Source of the DNA: Asparagopsis taxiformis
Lineage: Eukaryota; Rhodophyta; Florideophyceae; Bonnemaisoniales; Bonnemaisoniaceae
Direction: 5' to 3'
Assembly (NCBI GenBank): GCA_030407315.1
Contig: JALQPE010002057.1
Coordinates: 62,001 to 126,000, forward strand
Length of the DNA stretch: 64,000 nt
Part shown: one piece after another, positions 12,805-24,330 of the stretch
Position numbering within the stretch: position 1 is the stretch's first letter
Layout: every line of letters begins with the position of its first letter
Notes under the pieces: generated by a model
Seen by the model: only the letters and a program-made list of their open reading frames with translations
What the model was told of the DNA's origin: nothing
Database searches by the model: none
Translations under genes and position numbers: made by a program

Positions 12805-13613
12805 GTGTCGTGCAATTTAAGTTGGTCGATGGAATCGATGCGAGCGCGCGCGTTTACGTTAGTCCGCAAGCATCCGTTTGAGTTAGTTTAGTAAGCGAGC
12901 GTACGCGTGGCGTCTTGATTACGTGTCACGGAGCGTCAATGCGAGCGCGTGTGCGCGTACGTTGCCACGAAACCGCGAGCCGCGCCACGTGTAGCGATTT
13001 CCGCGAATTTCCCTTTATTTCCCTTTTTGGGTTTTTTATGACGAAAGTCTTTTTCCCAAAATATTTCCCTTTTTGCGTGCGAGCGTGCGGCCGCCGCCGG
13101 CCGGCCACACAAGGGCAGCCTGTCCCAAGTAAGTTAGCTATTAGTGGTCGCATGGCTTCGCACCCTACCAATAAACAGTCAGCACTTTCGCAGCTACGAG
13201 TTAAGCGTTGAGCGCGTCGCGAGGACCGATTGAGTTACGACGTTGCGTGCGGATTGCTCACGATCGCCGACGTACGTGCGCGCGCGCCGCGTTTACCGAC
13301 CGTCGAATTGCGTCGCACCGCGAGACCGCGCGTTGCGTCGCATACCGCTAGGCCAGGGATTTACGACCCCTGCGTAGATCGTGTTGAGCTCGAGTTTACT
13401 CGGTGATCTCACCCTGAGATCACGGCTTGCGCCGGCCCGCGAATCCCGTGTTGCGATCGACCCTGCGCGTTCCGCCGTTGTACCACCCGATCGCCTCCGC
13501 GACCGTGCGACGTGCGAAACGCAAGTTCACGAGCGCGTTACGGTTCAACACTCCCTGACAAGGCAAGCGATTCTAGAACTCTCTTAGTGACCGCCATCCC
13601 GGCTGGTCCTACA
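12805..13613 (+). repeat. complete 3' LTR, 809 bp
   Basis: It begins with TGTCG after the polypurine tract and ends with TACA. It is bounded exactly by comparison with the solo LTR at 19195-20002 (reverse orientation, 808 bp, one indel near the start) and the 5' remnant at 1182-1311. Very few differences from the solo copy were seen, which points to recent activity. Confidence 0.92.
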
Positions 13614-14293
13614 CCTGGTTCCAGGGGTCCTTCTTCTGTTTCGAATGGATTCGAAGGTGAATCAAACCCGAAAACTGGGTCACCCACGTTGGGATTTGTA
13701 CTTGGTACCGGACGGGTGAGAGACTTGCTGAGTAAATCCACTCGATCCGACAAACGTCTGGTGACGTCAACGACCTTGTCGAGCTTCTCGGCTTCCACAG
13801 CTACGCTGTTCTCGGCAGTGCCGTCTTGTTGATTCCACAGCCCTTGGTGCTGATGATCGGAAGAAGAACTAGCGTAGCTTCTCCTTTGTAGGTCGGTGAC
13901 CTTCTTCTCAAGCCGGATAACCCGTTGTAGAAAATCCACACGGATAGACTTCCACGTCCCCGAGAAGACTTCTACTTCTTTCTCATCTACCACTTCGTGG
14001 CAAATGGCTTTCAGCTTGGGTGCAAGCAAATCAATCGTGTTATCCACGAGAGTTGAGACGAGATCGCGGTGTCTATCATCGAGGGTGTCCTCAACAGCTT
14101 GGCTGATCTCGTCGCGCATCTCTTTCAATTTATCATTGAGAATCTTGTCTGCATGTTCATGCATAAGTCGGAAGACTCCTTCCTCAGTGACGAATTCTTC
14201 GTTTGAACCTCCCCCGATAGGGCCTGACCCGGAGTTAGAATGTTCCGGAGACTTGTCCGATGGCATCACTTCTACTCTGCTCAATGAGCTCAC
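13614..14293 (-). pseudogene. gag-like coiled-coil fragment of a second LTR retrotransposon
   Basis: An open frame of 251 codons starts near 14293. Its last 25 codons lie inside the gypsy LTR, so the original gene was cut at 13613/13614 by that insertion. The sequence is charged and helical (about residues 40-170, with repeated leucine spacing), followed by a Pro/Gly-rich tail. No zinc knuckle is left. Only about 70 bp upstream, on the same strand, lies the 19-base primer-binding site at 14362-14380, which is the position of gag in an LTR element. The gag identity is therefore inferred from place and composition, not from a domain match. Confidence 0.55.
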
Positions 14294-14361
14294 GTCTCAC
14301 GACGAGTTTACTCTTCTTGAGTCGTTTCGGTGTGTCGCCGGTCGGCTAAGATGTCGGTAAG

Positions 14362-14380
14362 ATTCTAGGTCGAGAGACCA
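14362..14380 (-). other. primer-binding site of the minus-strand LTR element
   Basis: The reverse complement is identical to the 19-base site of the gypsy element at 1314-1332. It is separated by one base from sequence that, read on the minus strand, ends in CTACTACA, an LTR-like end starting at 14382. Confidence 0.75.
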
Positions 14381-14381
14381 A

Positions 14382-14962
14382 TGTAGTAGGTAGGAAATCC
14401 GCAAAGCGGCAAAACCACCCTACAGGTGTCCCGAGCTTCGGTAGCGTGGTAGAGCAAGCGAATCTTGCGTCAACCGCCAATGGCGAGTATACCACGAAAG
14501 GTCTTCCGGTAATGCCGGGTGAAGGTTGGGGGTGCTCACGCACGAAGTGCGTATTGATGGAGCGAAAGACGTAACCCGTCGAGCTGTATAGCTAAAGCTA
14601 ATTCGTCCTGGAAGGATGGAATAGAGCAATGCTAACACTGTTCAGTGGAGTCGTAAATTCCACGTGAGTTTACGTTACCTCTAAAAGGTTAAGCATTCTG
14701 GCTAATCCAGAGGCGTTTTATACTAGTCTAAGTTACTGTAAACAGTTAGGGTAGGTAGACAGTTAGGAATAAATATCCTTATGTGCACCAATCAGATCCC
14801 TGATTATGGCGACTGCGGGAGCCCGCAAGATCACCAACTGTTAGTGTTACAGTGTAAAGTTAGCTGAGTCAGCTTAGTTAAAATTTGCCCCTTGTGGGGT
14901 CTTTAATTGTCCCAGTGGGTCCATTCCCTTGACTTGGGCGAGATACAGCGAGGCTGTTTCTA
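14382..14962. other. LTR-like and unassigned sequence between two retroelement remnants
   Basis: From 14382 rightwards should lie the 5' LTR of the minus-strand element, but no second copy in the window fixes its outer end. No ORF of note is present. Short hairpins such as CGAATCTTGC and TACCTCTAAAAGG look unremarkable. Confidence 0.4.
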
Positions 14963-16183
14963 TTGGTCAGTCCCGACCCGGGGTCATCCAATAGGATGTT
15001 GACACGACCCCACCAGGGCAGACCACCGCGTGGTATGACACTGCTCGTCAAGAAGCCGCTTTATGGCATCCCCGAAAGTGGATTACATTGGTTCATGACA
15101 TATCACTCTCATCACCTTGAAAACTTAGGTATGGAAGCCGCGAGGAGCGATATATGCCTTCTATACAAATTTCATAGCAACTCTCTACATGGTATGACTG
15201 TTCTACAGGTTGATGACTCATTTGGCCATGGGGACGAAAAATTTCTCAAGGAAGAAGAAGCGTTATCATCCCGTTTCAAGGGCAAGCCGCGTCAGATAAT
15301 AAGCAAGGGCGAATCAGCAGACTTCAATGGATCTAATATTTCCATTACCAGCAATGGCATACACATGATCTCACAGAGTGACAAGCTCCGTGCTTTGTCT
15401 ATCCCACAGTGTACTGACGATCTCGTAAGTACAAGAGCCAAGATACAGTACATCGGTTCATGTACCCGTCCAGACCTCTGTGCACCTGTGCAACTATTGG
15501 CATCCTCCGTTAACTGCCCGTCCAAAGCGACATACAAGAAGATGGAAGACATTGTCAAATGGTGTCACGACACATGCGACATTGGTTTGCGATATGTCCC
15601 ACTGGACAGTAGTGAACTGAGACTCGTGCTCTTTACTGACTCTTCGTTTGCTAACACAGACACTCTGAAATCCCAGATGGGCTTTGTACTTGCCATTGTA
15701 GACCATCTGAACAATGCCAACATTTTACACTACGGTAGTAATACATGCAAACGCGTTGCACGATCCGTAATGGCTGCCGAGCTCCATGCACTCGTATATG
15801 GTTTTGATCAAGCCTACGTTGTACGCGATATACTAAGCGCAGTACTAGGGAAAAAGATACACATCGATCGATACATCGATTCTCGTACAGTGTTTAATGT
15901 TGTTGCAAAGCATAGTGCAACAATGGAGAAGCGCCTCCAGATTGACGTTAACGCACTGCGACAGAGTCACTTCTCAGGAGAGCTGCGATACCTTGCGTGG
16001 ATTCCCGGATCCCAAAACGTCGCAGACGGACTCACCAAGGGTCTAGTTAACTCCGATCATGCTCTGTGGAAAATGATGACCACTAACCGACTACAAGTCG
16101 ATCCAGAAGGTTGGGTTAAGGGCTCTACTCCTCAAAAAGAACACCCTTTAGTGTGGATTACACTCGAGTACAGTATACAGTGA
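14963..16183 (+). pseudogene. pol: Ty1/copia pol fragment: end of RT plus RNase H
   Basis: The 406-codon frame enters the copia reverse transcriptase at the KPLYGIPESG segment. It contains the VDD box (LQVDDSFGHGDE, with Gln where Tyr is usual), then the connection region and an RNase H with TDSSFA, SVMAAELHAL and a DSRTVFN segment. It ends with the copia C-terminal signature IPGSQNVADGLTK. Everything before the RT palm (gag, protease, integrase, RT fingers) is missing, so this is a 3' fragment. About the first 20 codons look like a chance extension. The frame itself is unbroken, unlike the gypsy pol. It sits head to head with the minus-strand gag remnant. Confidence 0.88.
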
Positions 16184-16503
16184 AGCTTTATACAATTATG
16201 CAGCATATGACTTACGTCATAATAGGTAGTATATGGTCTGTGTACAGAGTACAACTGTACGCCCTGCGATAACTAATCAAACTGATTAGCTGTACATTCA
16301 CTACCGGCGGCCGCCGCCGCTTCTATGTTACTAATAAAGCTATCTGTTCGCGTTGCGTCTCTGAGACGAGACAACAACGATTAAGGAATTACCAACCAAG
16401 ACCCAAGTTCAACAAGCATTCTAGCATTTACTTGTTAGTCCAGCATTTGCTGATGTCCGGAGACGGAAGTAATCGCTGATTACTAGCTCGAGACCTTCGT
16501 GCG
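16184..16503. other. copia 3' end region, no gene
   Basis: The stretch directly after the copia stop probably contains the 3' LTR or its remains. It includes a GCGGCCGCCGCCGC run near 16306-16319. No partner LTR exists in the window to bound it. Confidence 0.4.
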
Positions 16504-17226
16504 TTAAGACCCACGCAGCGTATTATCATACGCATACGGATGCATCAGCGTTTTGAAGGAGAAGAGAACAAGTCTGACCAACACCGCGCCAGCCAGACCT
16601 TTGGACCGCAACGTGTTGCTCACACTAATATTGCTAGAGGACGACCACTCCACGGCGTTTACTCGTCGAGATTGTAACGGAGAGCAATAATTGTACACCT
16701 CTGTTAAGGTTGTACACAGACTTTGGGTGATTTTTCGACACATTCCCATTTCCATACACGTGATGTCTCCCTCAGGACACAAAACACGCTTCAACATCAC
16801 ATTTGCATGACTCAAAACTCCAGGCCCCGCCCGAGCCCAAGGAACCTTCGAATGCTCCCAAATACTCCATAACAGCCTCTTCACTACTCTAGAATCGCTC
16901 TCCAATGCAAGCAGCCTTCCCTCCAGTTGAAACGTACACTGCATACGGCTCTTCCTAGTATATGGCACGCAAAGTATCATAGTATTCACAATGACACTCA
17001 GGTCATAAGCAGCTTTTGCGTCATTCTCTCCATTCTTCTTCTCCAGATACTTCTTCAACATCTCCATCTCACTAATAATCTTCTTAAACGGTACACCATC
17101 CTCAACTTCATTCTTCTTCTGTATCCATCGATAGCCTGTCAACAGACGTACCGCATCCATTCCCCGCTCCGCCTCAATCATATGTCGTACGATGTTTTCG
17201 CGAAAATACTTATCACCATCATCCAT
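16504..17226 (-). CDS. fragment resembling a STAND (NB-ARC/WD40) protein
   Basis: An ATG-started frame of 240 codons. The segment RLLTGYRWIQKKNEVEDG followed by an I/L-rich helix resembles the helical region after the NB-ARC ATPase in APAF1-like proteins. Near the end, RRVNAVEWSSS resembles the first strand of a WD40 repeat. The NTPase part would lie upstream and the beta-propeller downstream, but neither is present. If the resemblance is right, this is an orphaned middle piece of a signalling or self-recognition NTPase. The match rests on short motifs and I could not test it. It may also be an unrelated lineage-specific protein. It stands between TE remnants, with no partner genes. Confidence 0.4.
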   Translation of the reverse strand: MDDGDKYFRENIVRHMIEAERGMDAVRLLTGYRWIQKKNEVEDGVPFKKIISEMEMLKKYLEKKNGENDAKAAYDLSVIVNTMILCVPYTRKSRMQCTFQLEGRLLALESDSRVVKRLLWSIWEHSKVPWARAGPGVLSHANVMLKRVLCPEGDITCMEMGMCRKITQSLCTTLTEVYNYCSPLQSRRVNAVEWSSSSNISVSNTLRSKGLAGAVLVRLVLFSFKTLMHPYAYDNTLRGS

Positions 17227-18587
17227 CTATTCTTCCCATCATTGTCCTTCAATTCTTCCTTCCTCGTTTCGTGTTGTAATTATTACACAAAACATCGCGG
17301 AGAGTGGATAATTATCATCTACATTTAATGGCAACACAACATACGAACTCACAATCTCCAATAATGTGTAGACTGTCTCCGTGACAGCCAGTCATTCTTT
17401 GGGCGTTGATAGAATGTGGCAGCAATAATACCAGTTGGTTGTGGACTTGTTATTACCAGCAGGTTTAATGCAAACAAGTTATGGATTTGTGTGACTGGCA
17501 AGTTATTACTCGCTTTTTGTTGCAAGAGCTATTGCTCTTCTAGATGATCTCTCATGATCCTTTTGCAGCCTTCAGCATTCTCCATCTAATATACTATTCT
17601 GTAATCTAGCTGTTCACCATTGTTGTGTGCTACTCTGAGGTTCACATTTATTGTGAGCCATTAATGTGGGGAGTGAACAATCTACCGCTGGTAGGGCGGG
17701 TAGGAATTTCAGCCAATGGCGTGAACTCGTTCACGGGGCTGGACCAATCCAAAACACTCGTTCAGTGATGTGCCGTGGCCTGGTGGCGCACCAATCAAAA
17801 ACACTCGTTCAGCGAATTATGAAAAATATTCGTACTTGGCAGACTCGCATTGGCACTGGCATCGGCAGGTAGGGAAATGCTTAAAAAAGTGCCGTCAGCT
17901 ATACCTGCGAAAAAAGCCGCTCAAGGAGGCTCGTTCATCGCCGGTCCCCGTGACCGTTCTCCGCGTGACTGCCATCACCAATTTCATTTCCACGTTCAAA
18001 GCTTTAAATATTTCGTTATAAACTTTTCACCGCGCCATGCGAAACTTTTCACCGCCAAAAGTTTTCCGCCGCCGCGAGAACTGAACGAAAAATCACCCTA
18101 CTGCGCACAATGTGCCGCATTTCAAACACCGGTCTACCCCCGCAGCGGTCCACACCATTTTTGACCCGATACCACCACCCAACCGTCCTGTGCCACATCA
18201 GGAAACCTGCTACCTTCACCACACCACTGCCATCTTCGTCTAGCGATATCCGCCGCGTTCCAATATAGATACTCTTCGCGTAGCGTAAAATACAAGCGTG
18301 GTACGTTTTTCGCCTTCCTTTCGACCATCAATGCGAACAGACCGTTGGGCAAGATTTCGACATCGCTTCTGTCTCCCATTCACAAACGCTGACTGCAAGA
18401 TAACCGTTTCTGCAATCACCAGGATTCTCAATTGACCTTCTATGATATCTCCTTTCAATATACACACGAGAAGGGCATCCGTACATCACCCATACAAGCT
18501 TGAAATTGAATTCTAAACTGATCTGTATCAAACCAACGCATACTGTTGCCCCCTGCATTTTAGGGAAACAGAAAGGAAGCATCTGTA
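17227..18587. other. stretch without a supported gene
   Basis: A 30-bp unit containing ACCAATC(A)AAAACACTCGTTCAG is repeated near 17745 and 17790. Short phrases AACTTTTCACCG repeat near 18020-18050. Otherwise no ORF or RNA gene was recognised. The left end of the MULE probably lies in here, but I found no inverted-repeat partner. Confidence 0.45.
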
Positions 18588-20240
18588 ATGATTACACCTC
18601 TAGAAGAATCCCAAGTAGCCTCGTTCATGGGAAGAAATGAAAATATTGGTCTCGAACTAACAAACGAGGAGAAACAAATTATGGTTACCTATTTGAAAGA
18701 ATTAACCCTGTCGTTTCGAGAATATGACCATGCAAAACCCTGGTATGAACATTATTTCCCTGGCACCATGATCGATGATCATTTAATGCTAGCAGGTCTT
18801 TCTGAGCTCACAATGGGCTACAACGCAATAACATTTGTGTCCAACTCGGTTCAGTGTTTCATGGCAGGCGTTTCCACTTTCGGAGAACTCAGATACGATA
18901 ATATGATCTTCCATAAAATCAGAGGATGTGTGACGGAGGCTTGGTGCGATCGAAATGTTGCGCTGACATTTGTTATTCCAATTAACATTAGCAATTCTCA
19001 TTGGGGTGCCATATTTGGTGTTCCTGATACAGAAGAAGAATTATGTGGGAGAATATATTGGGGTGACAGTCTGAGGCACTCCTGTCCTCCAAACATACTT
19101 GATTATGTTGCTGATTCCTAGAGAGAAATAAGCAGTGACATTGTTTGGGAGAAGAAGTCCGAGAACTGCATACTAGATGTTCTATTATTCAAACTGTAGG
19201 ACCAGCCGGGATGGCGGTCACTAAGAGAGTTCTAGAATCGCTTGCCTTGTCAGGGAGTGTTGAACCGTAACGCGCTCGTGAACTTGCGTTTCGCACGTCG
19301 CGCGGTCGCGGAGGCGATCGGGTGGTACAACGGCGGAACGCGCAGGGTCGATCGCAACACGGGATTCGCGGGCCGGCGCAAGCCGTGATCTCAGGGTGAG
19401 ATCACCGAGTAAACTCGAGCTCAACACGATCTACGCAGGGGTCGTAAATCCCTGGCCTAGCGGTATGCGACGCAACGCGCGGTCTCGCGGTGCGACGCAA
19501 TTCGACGGTCGGTAAACGCGGCGCGCGCGCACGTACGTTGGCGATCGTGAGCAATCCGCACGCAACGTCGTAACTCAATCGGTCCTCGCGACGCGCTCAA
19601 CGCTTAACTCGTAGCTGCGAAAGTGCTGACTGTTTATTGGTAGGGTGCGAAGCCATGCGACCACTAATAGCTAACTTACTTGGGACAGGCTGCCCTTGTG
19701 TGGCCGGCCGGCGGCGGCCGCACGCTCGCACGCAAAAAGGGAAATATTTTGGGAAAAAGACTTTCGTCATAAAAAACCCAAAAAGGGAAATAAAGGGAAA
19801 TTCGCGGAAATCGCTACACGTGGCGCGGCTCGCGGTTTCGTGGCAACGTACGCGCACACGCGCTCGCATTGACGCTCCGTGACACGTAATCAAGACGCCA
19901 CGCGTACGCTCGCTTACTAAACTAACTCAAACGGATGCTTGCGGACTAACGTAAACGCGCGCGCTCGCATCGATTCCATCGACCAACTTAAATTGTACTA
20001 CACAAACCACAGGAAGACACATACAGTTGTGGATTCTATGTCTTGTGTGCAGCGTCTTTCATTGCAGAAAAATCAGGAAACATGCCGGAAGTGACCTATA
20101 GGGATGGATACAGCAAAGAATTGACAGAACGGATTAGGAACTGCTGTACTACTCGTTACGTAAATGCAGTTCTGGAATGCTCTATATATGAGAAATTGGA
20201 AATGGTGCTGCTAGTGACCTGCAAGTATACAAGTATCTGA
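18588..20240 (+). pseudogene. Ulp1/C48-family cysteine protease, split by a solo LTR
   Basis: The first exon-like part (18588-19121, 177 codons) contains NSHWGAIF, with the catalytic His, and YWGDSL, with the catalytic Asp. A TAG at 19119-19121 ends it early. Reading on in the same frame leads to the 5-bp duplication CAAAC at 19190-19194 and then into the LTR. After the LTR, the frame resumes with QEDTYSCGFYVLC, which is the Gln and the nucleophile Cys of the SCG box. The His-Asp-Cys triad is thus complete but divided by 808 bp of LTR. The last part ends at 20240. The ancestral enzyme would cleave SUMO or a related modifier, or the element's own polyprotein. Confidence 0.85.
19195..20002 (-). 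repeat. solo gypsy LTR with 5-bp target-site duplication CAAAC
   Basis: The reverse complement of 12805-13613, almost unchanged. It is flanked by CAAAC at 19190-19194 and again at 20003-20007, so it arrived by integrase-mediated insertion and later lost its interior by LTR-LTR recombination. It lies inside the protease gene. Confidence 0.95.
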
Positions 20241-21751
20241 CGTCTTTACTATCAGGTAATCAAGGAACAGGAAAAAATTGTTCAGAATCGAACCCCCTTA
20301 TAACAATTGAGGTTAATGAGTCGCGTCGATGCAGATCACCAGCACATCGAAGAGATATAGAATATGAGTTCGATGATACAGCGAATAAGAACACAGTTTT
20401 CCGTGCAATAGGCAGCCCAAGAATGAAAGAGTTGCACAGAACTCTGGCACAAGCCTCCAGAGCAACTATTGACGATACAGACGACAACTTGAAGACTGGT
20501 GTCAATACTAAAGATATCAAAACGAGTGCAAGCACATCCCGTCTGGAATATTTATCGCAGCCCGAAGAGGAAGAGTACCATTCTTTGCATGTGGTAGAAA
20601 ACGATTCATCAAGCTCTCTAAGCCCGGTTGGGAGAGCTAAATGTAAGGACAGTGTGCGCTTCCAGCCTCCTGGGAGAGATTCCGCGATGTTGGCTTCGTT
20701 CGGGCCTGATGAAAACTATAGGTTGAACCAGTGGACTCGGGGGACTGGCCGCGGACGTAGTTTTTCCGAGTGGGGAAGACGACCCTGGGCCACTTGTTCC
20801 AATCCTAGAACACAGCGCATCTTCTGTGCAGGTTCCCGAAAATGCTCGGCATGAAATTGGAAACTTGCCTGATCATGGCGTCGAATCCGCAAAAACAAAG
20901 TCAGATCTCTCAATTTCAGATGCTCTGAAAATTTCGAAACGCTTGGGTGTTGATGCTGCCGTTCCATCAGTTGGTCATGGCGGAAGCTCTCAAGGGCGAG
21001 AAGGAGGATTACTTCCCAAGCAGAATAATATTGAGACTAACATTGAAGAATACACAGAGCCACGGGCAAATGATGGTTTCATCGTCATCAAAGGAACACT
21101 GCTGAAATATCTGGCAGAATGCAATCGGAATGGAGTACATTTTGGAGCAGCGACTCAAACAATTCTGAGAAGAACCGATAAAAAACTACAAAGACACCCC
21201 ATTTTATCGCCAGCATACGGCTCAGATGCGTTGAGCACCGCAGATCAGCGAAGTGCCCTGTCGAACTACACGCGTGGCGCGCGAAAGATAGATTCGAATG
21301 GTATGTGAGACAAACAGAAGTTGCTCATACGCATGAGGAGAAAAATGGATCGAAACCATCTCAAAGACATAAATCTATAGAGCGAGGTATTAGAGAGTTT
21401 GAGGCAGAACTATGCAAATTATCTTCTAAACCTGAACTGAACATATATGGTTTTACAGGAAATCGTATGGAATCGAGCGATTTCATTTCTGGAAGCCTCT
21501 CAGACAACACCCTAGAAATCCATGAGCCTTTCCCCAGAGATGGAACAGATGGGAGTGAAAAGAAAAATGGGATCCAATTTCCAGAACACCATGTGCCGGT
21601 GAATGATGAAATGGAAGGTATCGATGAACCGGGTGTTAATTCTTCCGTGAACAAATGCGTCAGTTCTGATCAAATTAACAACACTGCAACACTACATAGC
21701 GACGAGCCCGGAGATCAACAGAGTGGGGAATCAGTCGAAAAGGTAAATTAG
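20241..21751 (+). pseudogene. frameshifted low-complexity continuation of the MULE protease ORF
   Basis: Three frames in different phases (20423-20854, 20826-21308, 21305-21751) follow each other without gaps, and together read as one polar, Ser/Glu/Asn-rich sequence with no fold that I recognise. A piece of it (VGHGGSSQGREGGLL and what follows) recurs in the inverted fragment at 24331-24757 fused directly to the protease part. That supports the idea that both belonged to one ORF. It probably served as linker or tail of the protease. Confidence 0.5.
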
Positions 21752-21814
21752 AATCAAGATATCGATCTAAATACCAGAGGAATCCACATCGTACTGTCTA
21801 GCGAAAAGGAAGAG

Positions 21815-24330
21815 TTGAAATTAAGTCTAGCGGAAGCATTAAGAACCGTTGCGAGACGTTTCGATGGGAACAGTAGTCATGGATTACTATCTGCCCTCAA
21901 ACACGTTTCTGAGAGCTATGGATTTAAGATAATCATTAGACGCTCAGTGTATTACGATGCAGACCATGAATTCATCAATAATGTCACTCTGAATTGTCGA
22001 GATGGTTACAAGGGCTGTCGGTTTCAATGTCGACTACGTGGTTTCTTACAATATCCTGAGCGTAACAGCGAAATCGAACTCAGTAATTCCGATTCGAGAA
22101 TAGTTCGGGAACCACACATTCGCCATGTTCTCACCTTCTTGCAAAATTTCCATAACCATGATCCTTCAATGTCTGTCCTCCGAGACACACTTCCACCTGA
22201 AGCTCTTACTACCGCAGAAATGATGAGGAACGTTTCTTATATGCGCTGTAGAGACATCACGCGCTACATTGAAGACAAGTATAATGTGACTGTCAATCGA
22301 GCACACTTCCGCAGGTACCTTTCGTACAGATTTCGTACCCTGCACCCTTTGGACCAGGACTGTATGCGTCTGGTTAAAAACCTTGTCCGCATGCAACAAA
22401 ATAACTGCAGAACTTTCTATACCATCAGGCTGACACCGGAGAACAACCTCCACTCTATTGTCTGGTCTCTTCCATCCTGGAGAGACATGTACGACTTGAA
22501 TGGTGTTGTTCCAGGAATACCAATAGATTGTAAGTCGGTCTCCAATGTTTATGGACTTCCGCTCATCGGATTTGCTGGAAGAACAAACGAGGGCAAAACA
22601 TGTGTTTATATGATGGGCGTGCTTCGCGACCAAACTGAAGAGTCTTATATGGGCCATGAATGAGTTTAACAAGATGGCACCAGCTCCTCCAAACCTCGTA
22701 GCCGTTGACCAGGATTCTGCTGGTATTAATGCTGTGAGGAAAGTTTGGCCGAAATCATATCATGTTTTGGATGACTGGCATATCAACCAGAATCAGTTGA
22801 AAAATGTGGCTTCTTTCCTATGCAAACACGGCAGTGCAATTAATGATCGACGTATTGCTGTTGGTTCAGCCCTTCTACCTCGGCGTGAGCTTCTGGATCA
22901 AAATGGAGAGCAAGGTTCTCCGAAATCTCATTCTCAGATTTCCACCGACTTGCATACATTGAGGAGAAGCCCAACAGAGTCCATTTTCATCCAGTGACGT
23001 GAAGATTTTGAAAATCTGTACTTCAATGGAATTTCAATGCCCAGATGGTACTCTATGTTATACCGAAAGCTACCAGAAATTGTTGTTGACTGTTACAATC
23101 GAAGCAAATGTGGTCTGCCGCTTTTTGTTTCAAGGTACCACACATACCGTGTCATTCAACTCGGTTTACAAGTCTACAATTTTAGACAGAAACATTCCGT
23201 TGGCGGAAATACCAACTGAAATGGATCGTATAACTCAAGTTCAAAATACTGAAAGCGCTAGAAAAAGGAACATTATCTCACGCACAGCGAGACTGCAGAT
23301 GGAGGGAACAGATTTTTATGCATCTGCATTGTTACGCTTCACCAACTACTCGATCTCCATGTTCTTGAAACTAAGCTATAGAGGTTCGTCTGAATGGCAC
23401 ATAATAGGATTTCATCTTATACCACGAGTGAGACAGGGAAGCTCAGAAAACAATGGATTCAATTGCGGTCCCTAGTCTATTGAATTAGGGACTGACTGTT
23501 TCACAAACCGCAAACACGTCAAATTTGACCTCGAAAAAGGAACTGGAAACATCCGAAAAACAGCTCATGTGTTCGTATGGAAAGATACACCGGAAAAATA
23601 CAGGTGTGTCAAGACTGATGGGCTACTTGTAGATCGGAACAAGTCCGATTTAAGAGCAGCATGCTCTTGTCTCTTTGCAAAAACTGCAGGGCTTCCATGC
23701 CGACATATAACCAGAATGCTGTTCCAATATGAGGAATACACAAAGACAAACCCCTCCATAAAGGAGTTCATCGAATCAGGAGGGAAGCTGAGCCTCGATT
23801 CATTTTTTCACTCCTATTGGGATCGTACATTGTGGCGAGATGAAGTCATTTCTACGGGTTCCAAGAAGCTAGCTTATCATGTCACAGAGCCCATTGCAGA
23901 TGGATTCTGCGGAGGACAGAGTGATGTGGAAGATGCAAAAAGCAACAAAATTGATACAGATGTGAGATACAGCGACTGTAAGGCCGTGTTTGATCAGATA
24001 TTTCGCCATAGCGAAAGTCAGGGTTCTCATGCATCATTGTATTTCAAAACTACGCTAGACTACCTTCTTTCCCAATCCTCGCGCGGTGAACCTCCAGGTT
24101 TCGGCATGAATATAGATAGGCTGCCTAGAACCAGCGTGCAACAGATACGTTCGAGTCATACTCCGATTGGCGAAGATGATTTCTTGAAGAATAGTGATAT
24201 CGGGAATCCTGTAGTGCGGGGACTAGGAAATCAGGGATCGAAAAAAAGGAAGAGGTACTTTCTAGAGCGAAGTAGAGGCAAAAAGTCTACCCGTCTCTCT
24301 CGCTCAAAGGCACCCTTTACAGAGAAATAA
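21815..24330 (+). pseudogene. MULE transposase: FAR1 domain, DDE core, SWIM finger; frameshifted
   Basis: Part one (21815-22663) has an FAR1/GCM-type zinc domain (CRDGYKGCRFQC, then NFHNHD) and the first catalytic Asp region (PIDCKSVSNVYGLPLIGF). One missing base near 22650 shifts the frame. Part two (22656-22997) has the second Asp (VAVDQDSAG) and the DDWHI box. A third frame (22999-23475) covers the C-terminal core. The last part (23569-24330) contains the SWIM finger CSC...PCRH near 23655-23710, followed by a basic C-terminus. The combined length matches plant MULE transposases. At least three frame changes mean that no active enzyme is made. Confidence 0.85.

Larger units (their letters stand above)
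1182..13613 (+). mobile_element. Ty3/gypsy chromovirus with antisense ORF, 5'-truncated and decayed
   Basis: The order is LTR remnant, primer-binding site, gag, pol (protease, RT, RNase H, integrase, chromodomain), a long minus-strand ORF, polypurine tract and 3' LTR. This is the Ty3/gypsy gene order, and the chromodomain after integrase makes it a chromovirus. The 5' LTR keeps only its last 130 bp. Gag and pol each carry several stops and frameshifts, so the copy is not autonomous. The element is visibly more GC-rich than its surroundings. A near-identical solo LTR lies in opposite orientation at 19195-20002, so the family moved recently even though this copy is dead. The 3' LTR has landed in a minus-strand gag-like ORF ending at 13614; the left flank was lost, so no target duplication can be checked. 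Confidence 0.9.
18588..24330 (+). mobile_element. decayed Mutator-like element with Ulp1-type protease and FAR1/SWIM transposase
   Basis: One strand carries a C48 (Ulp1-like) protease gene, a long low-complexity continuation, then an FAR1-type DNA-binding domain, a MULE transposase core and a SWIM zinc finger. Fusion or linkage of Ulp1-like proteases with MULE transposases is known from plant Kaonashi-type MULEs. The element is interrupted by a solo gypsy LTR at 19195-20002, and every gene has stops or shifts. Its ends were not found. Confidence 0.75.

Noticed and set aside
13381..13587. 68-codon ORF present at 13381-13587 and inverted at 19221-19427 as a conserved gene
   Set aside because: It is part of the gypsy LTR and repeats only because the LTR does.
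14430..14500. A tRNA-like gene near GTGGTAGAGCAAGCG
   Set aside because: No T-arm consensus or closing acceptor stem could be found. It lies in a presumed LTR.
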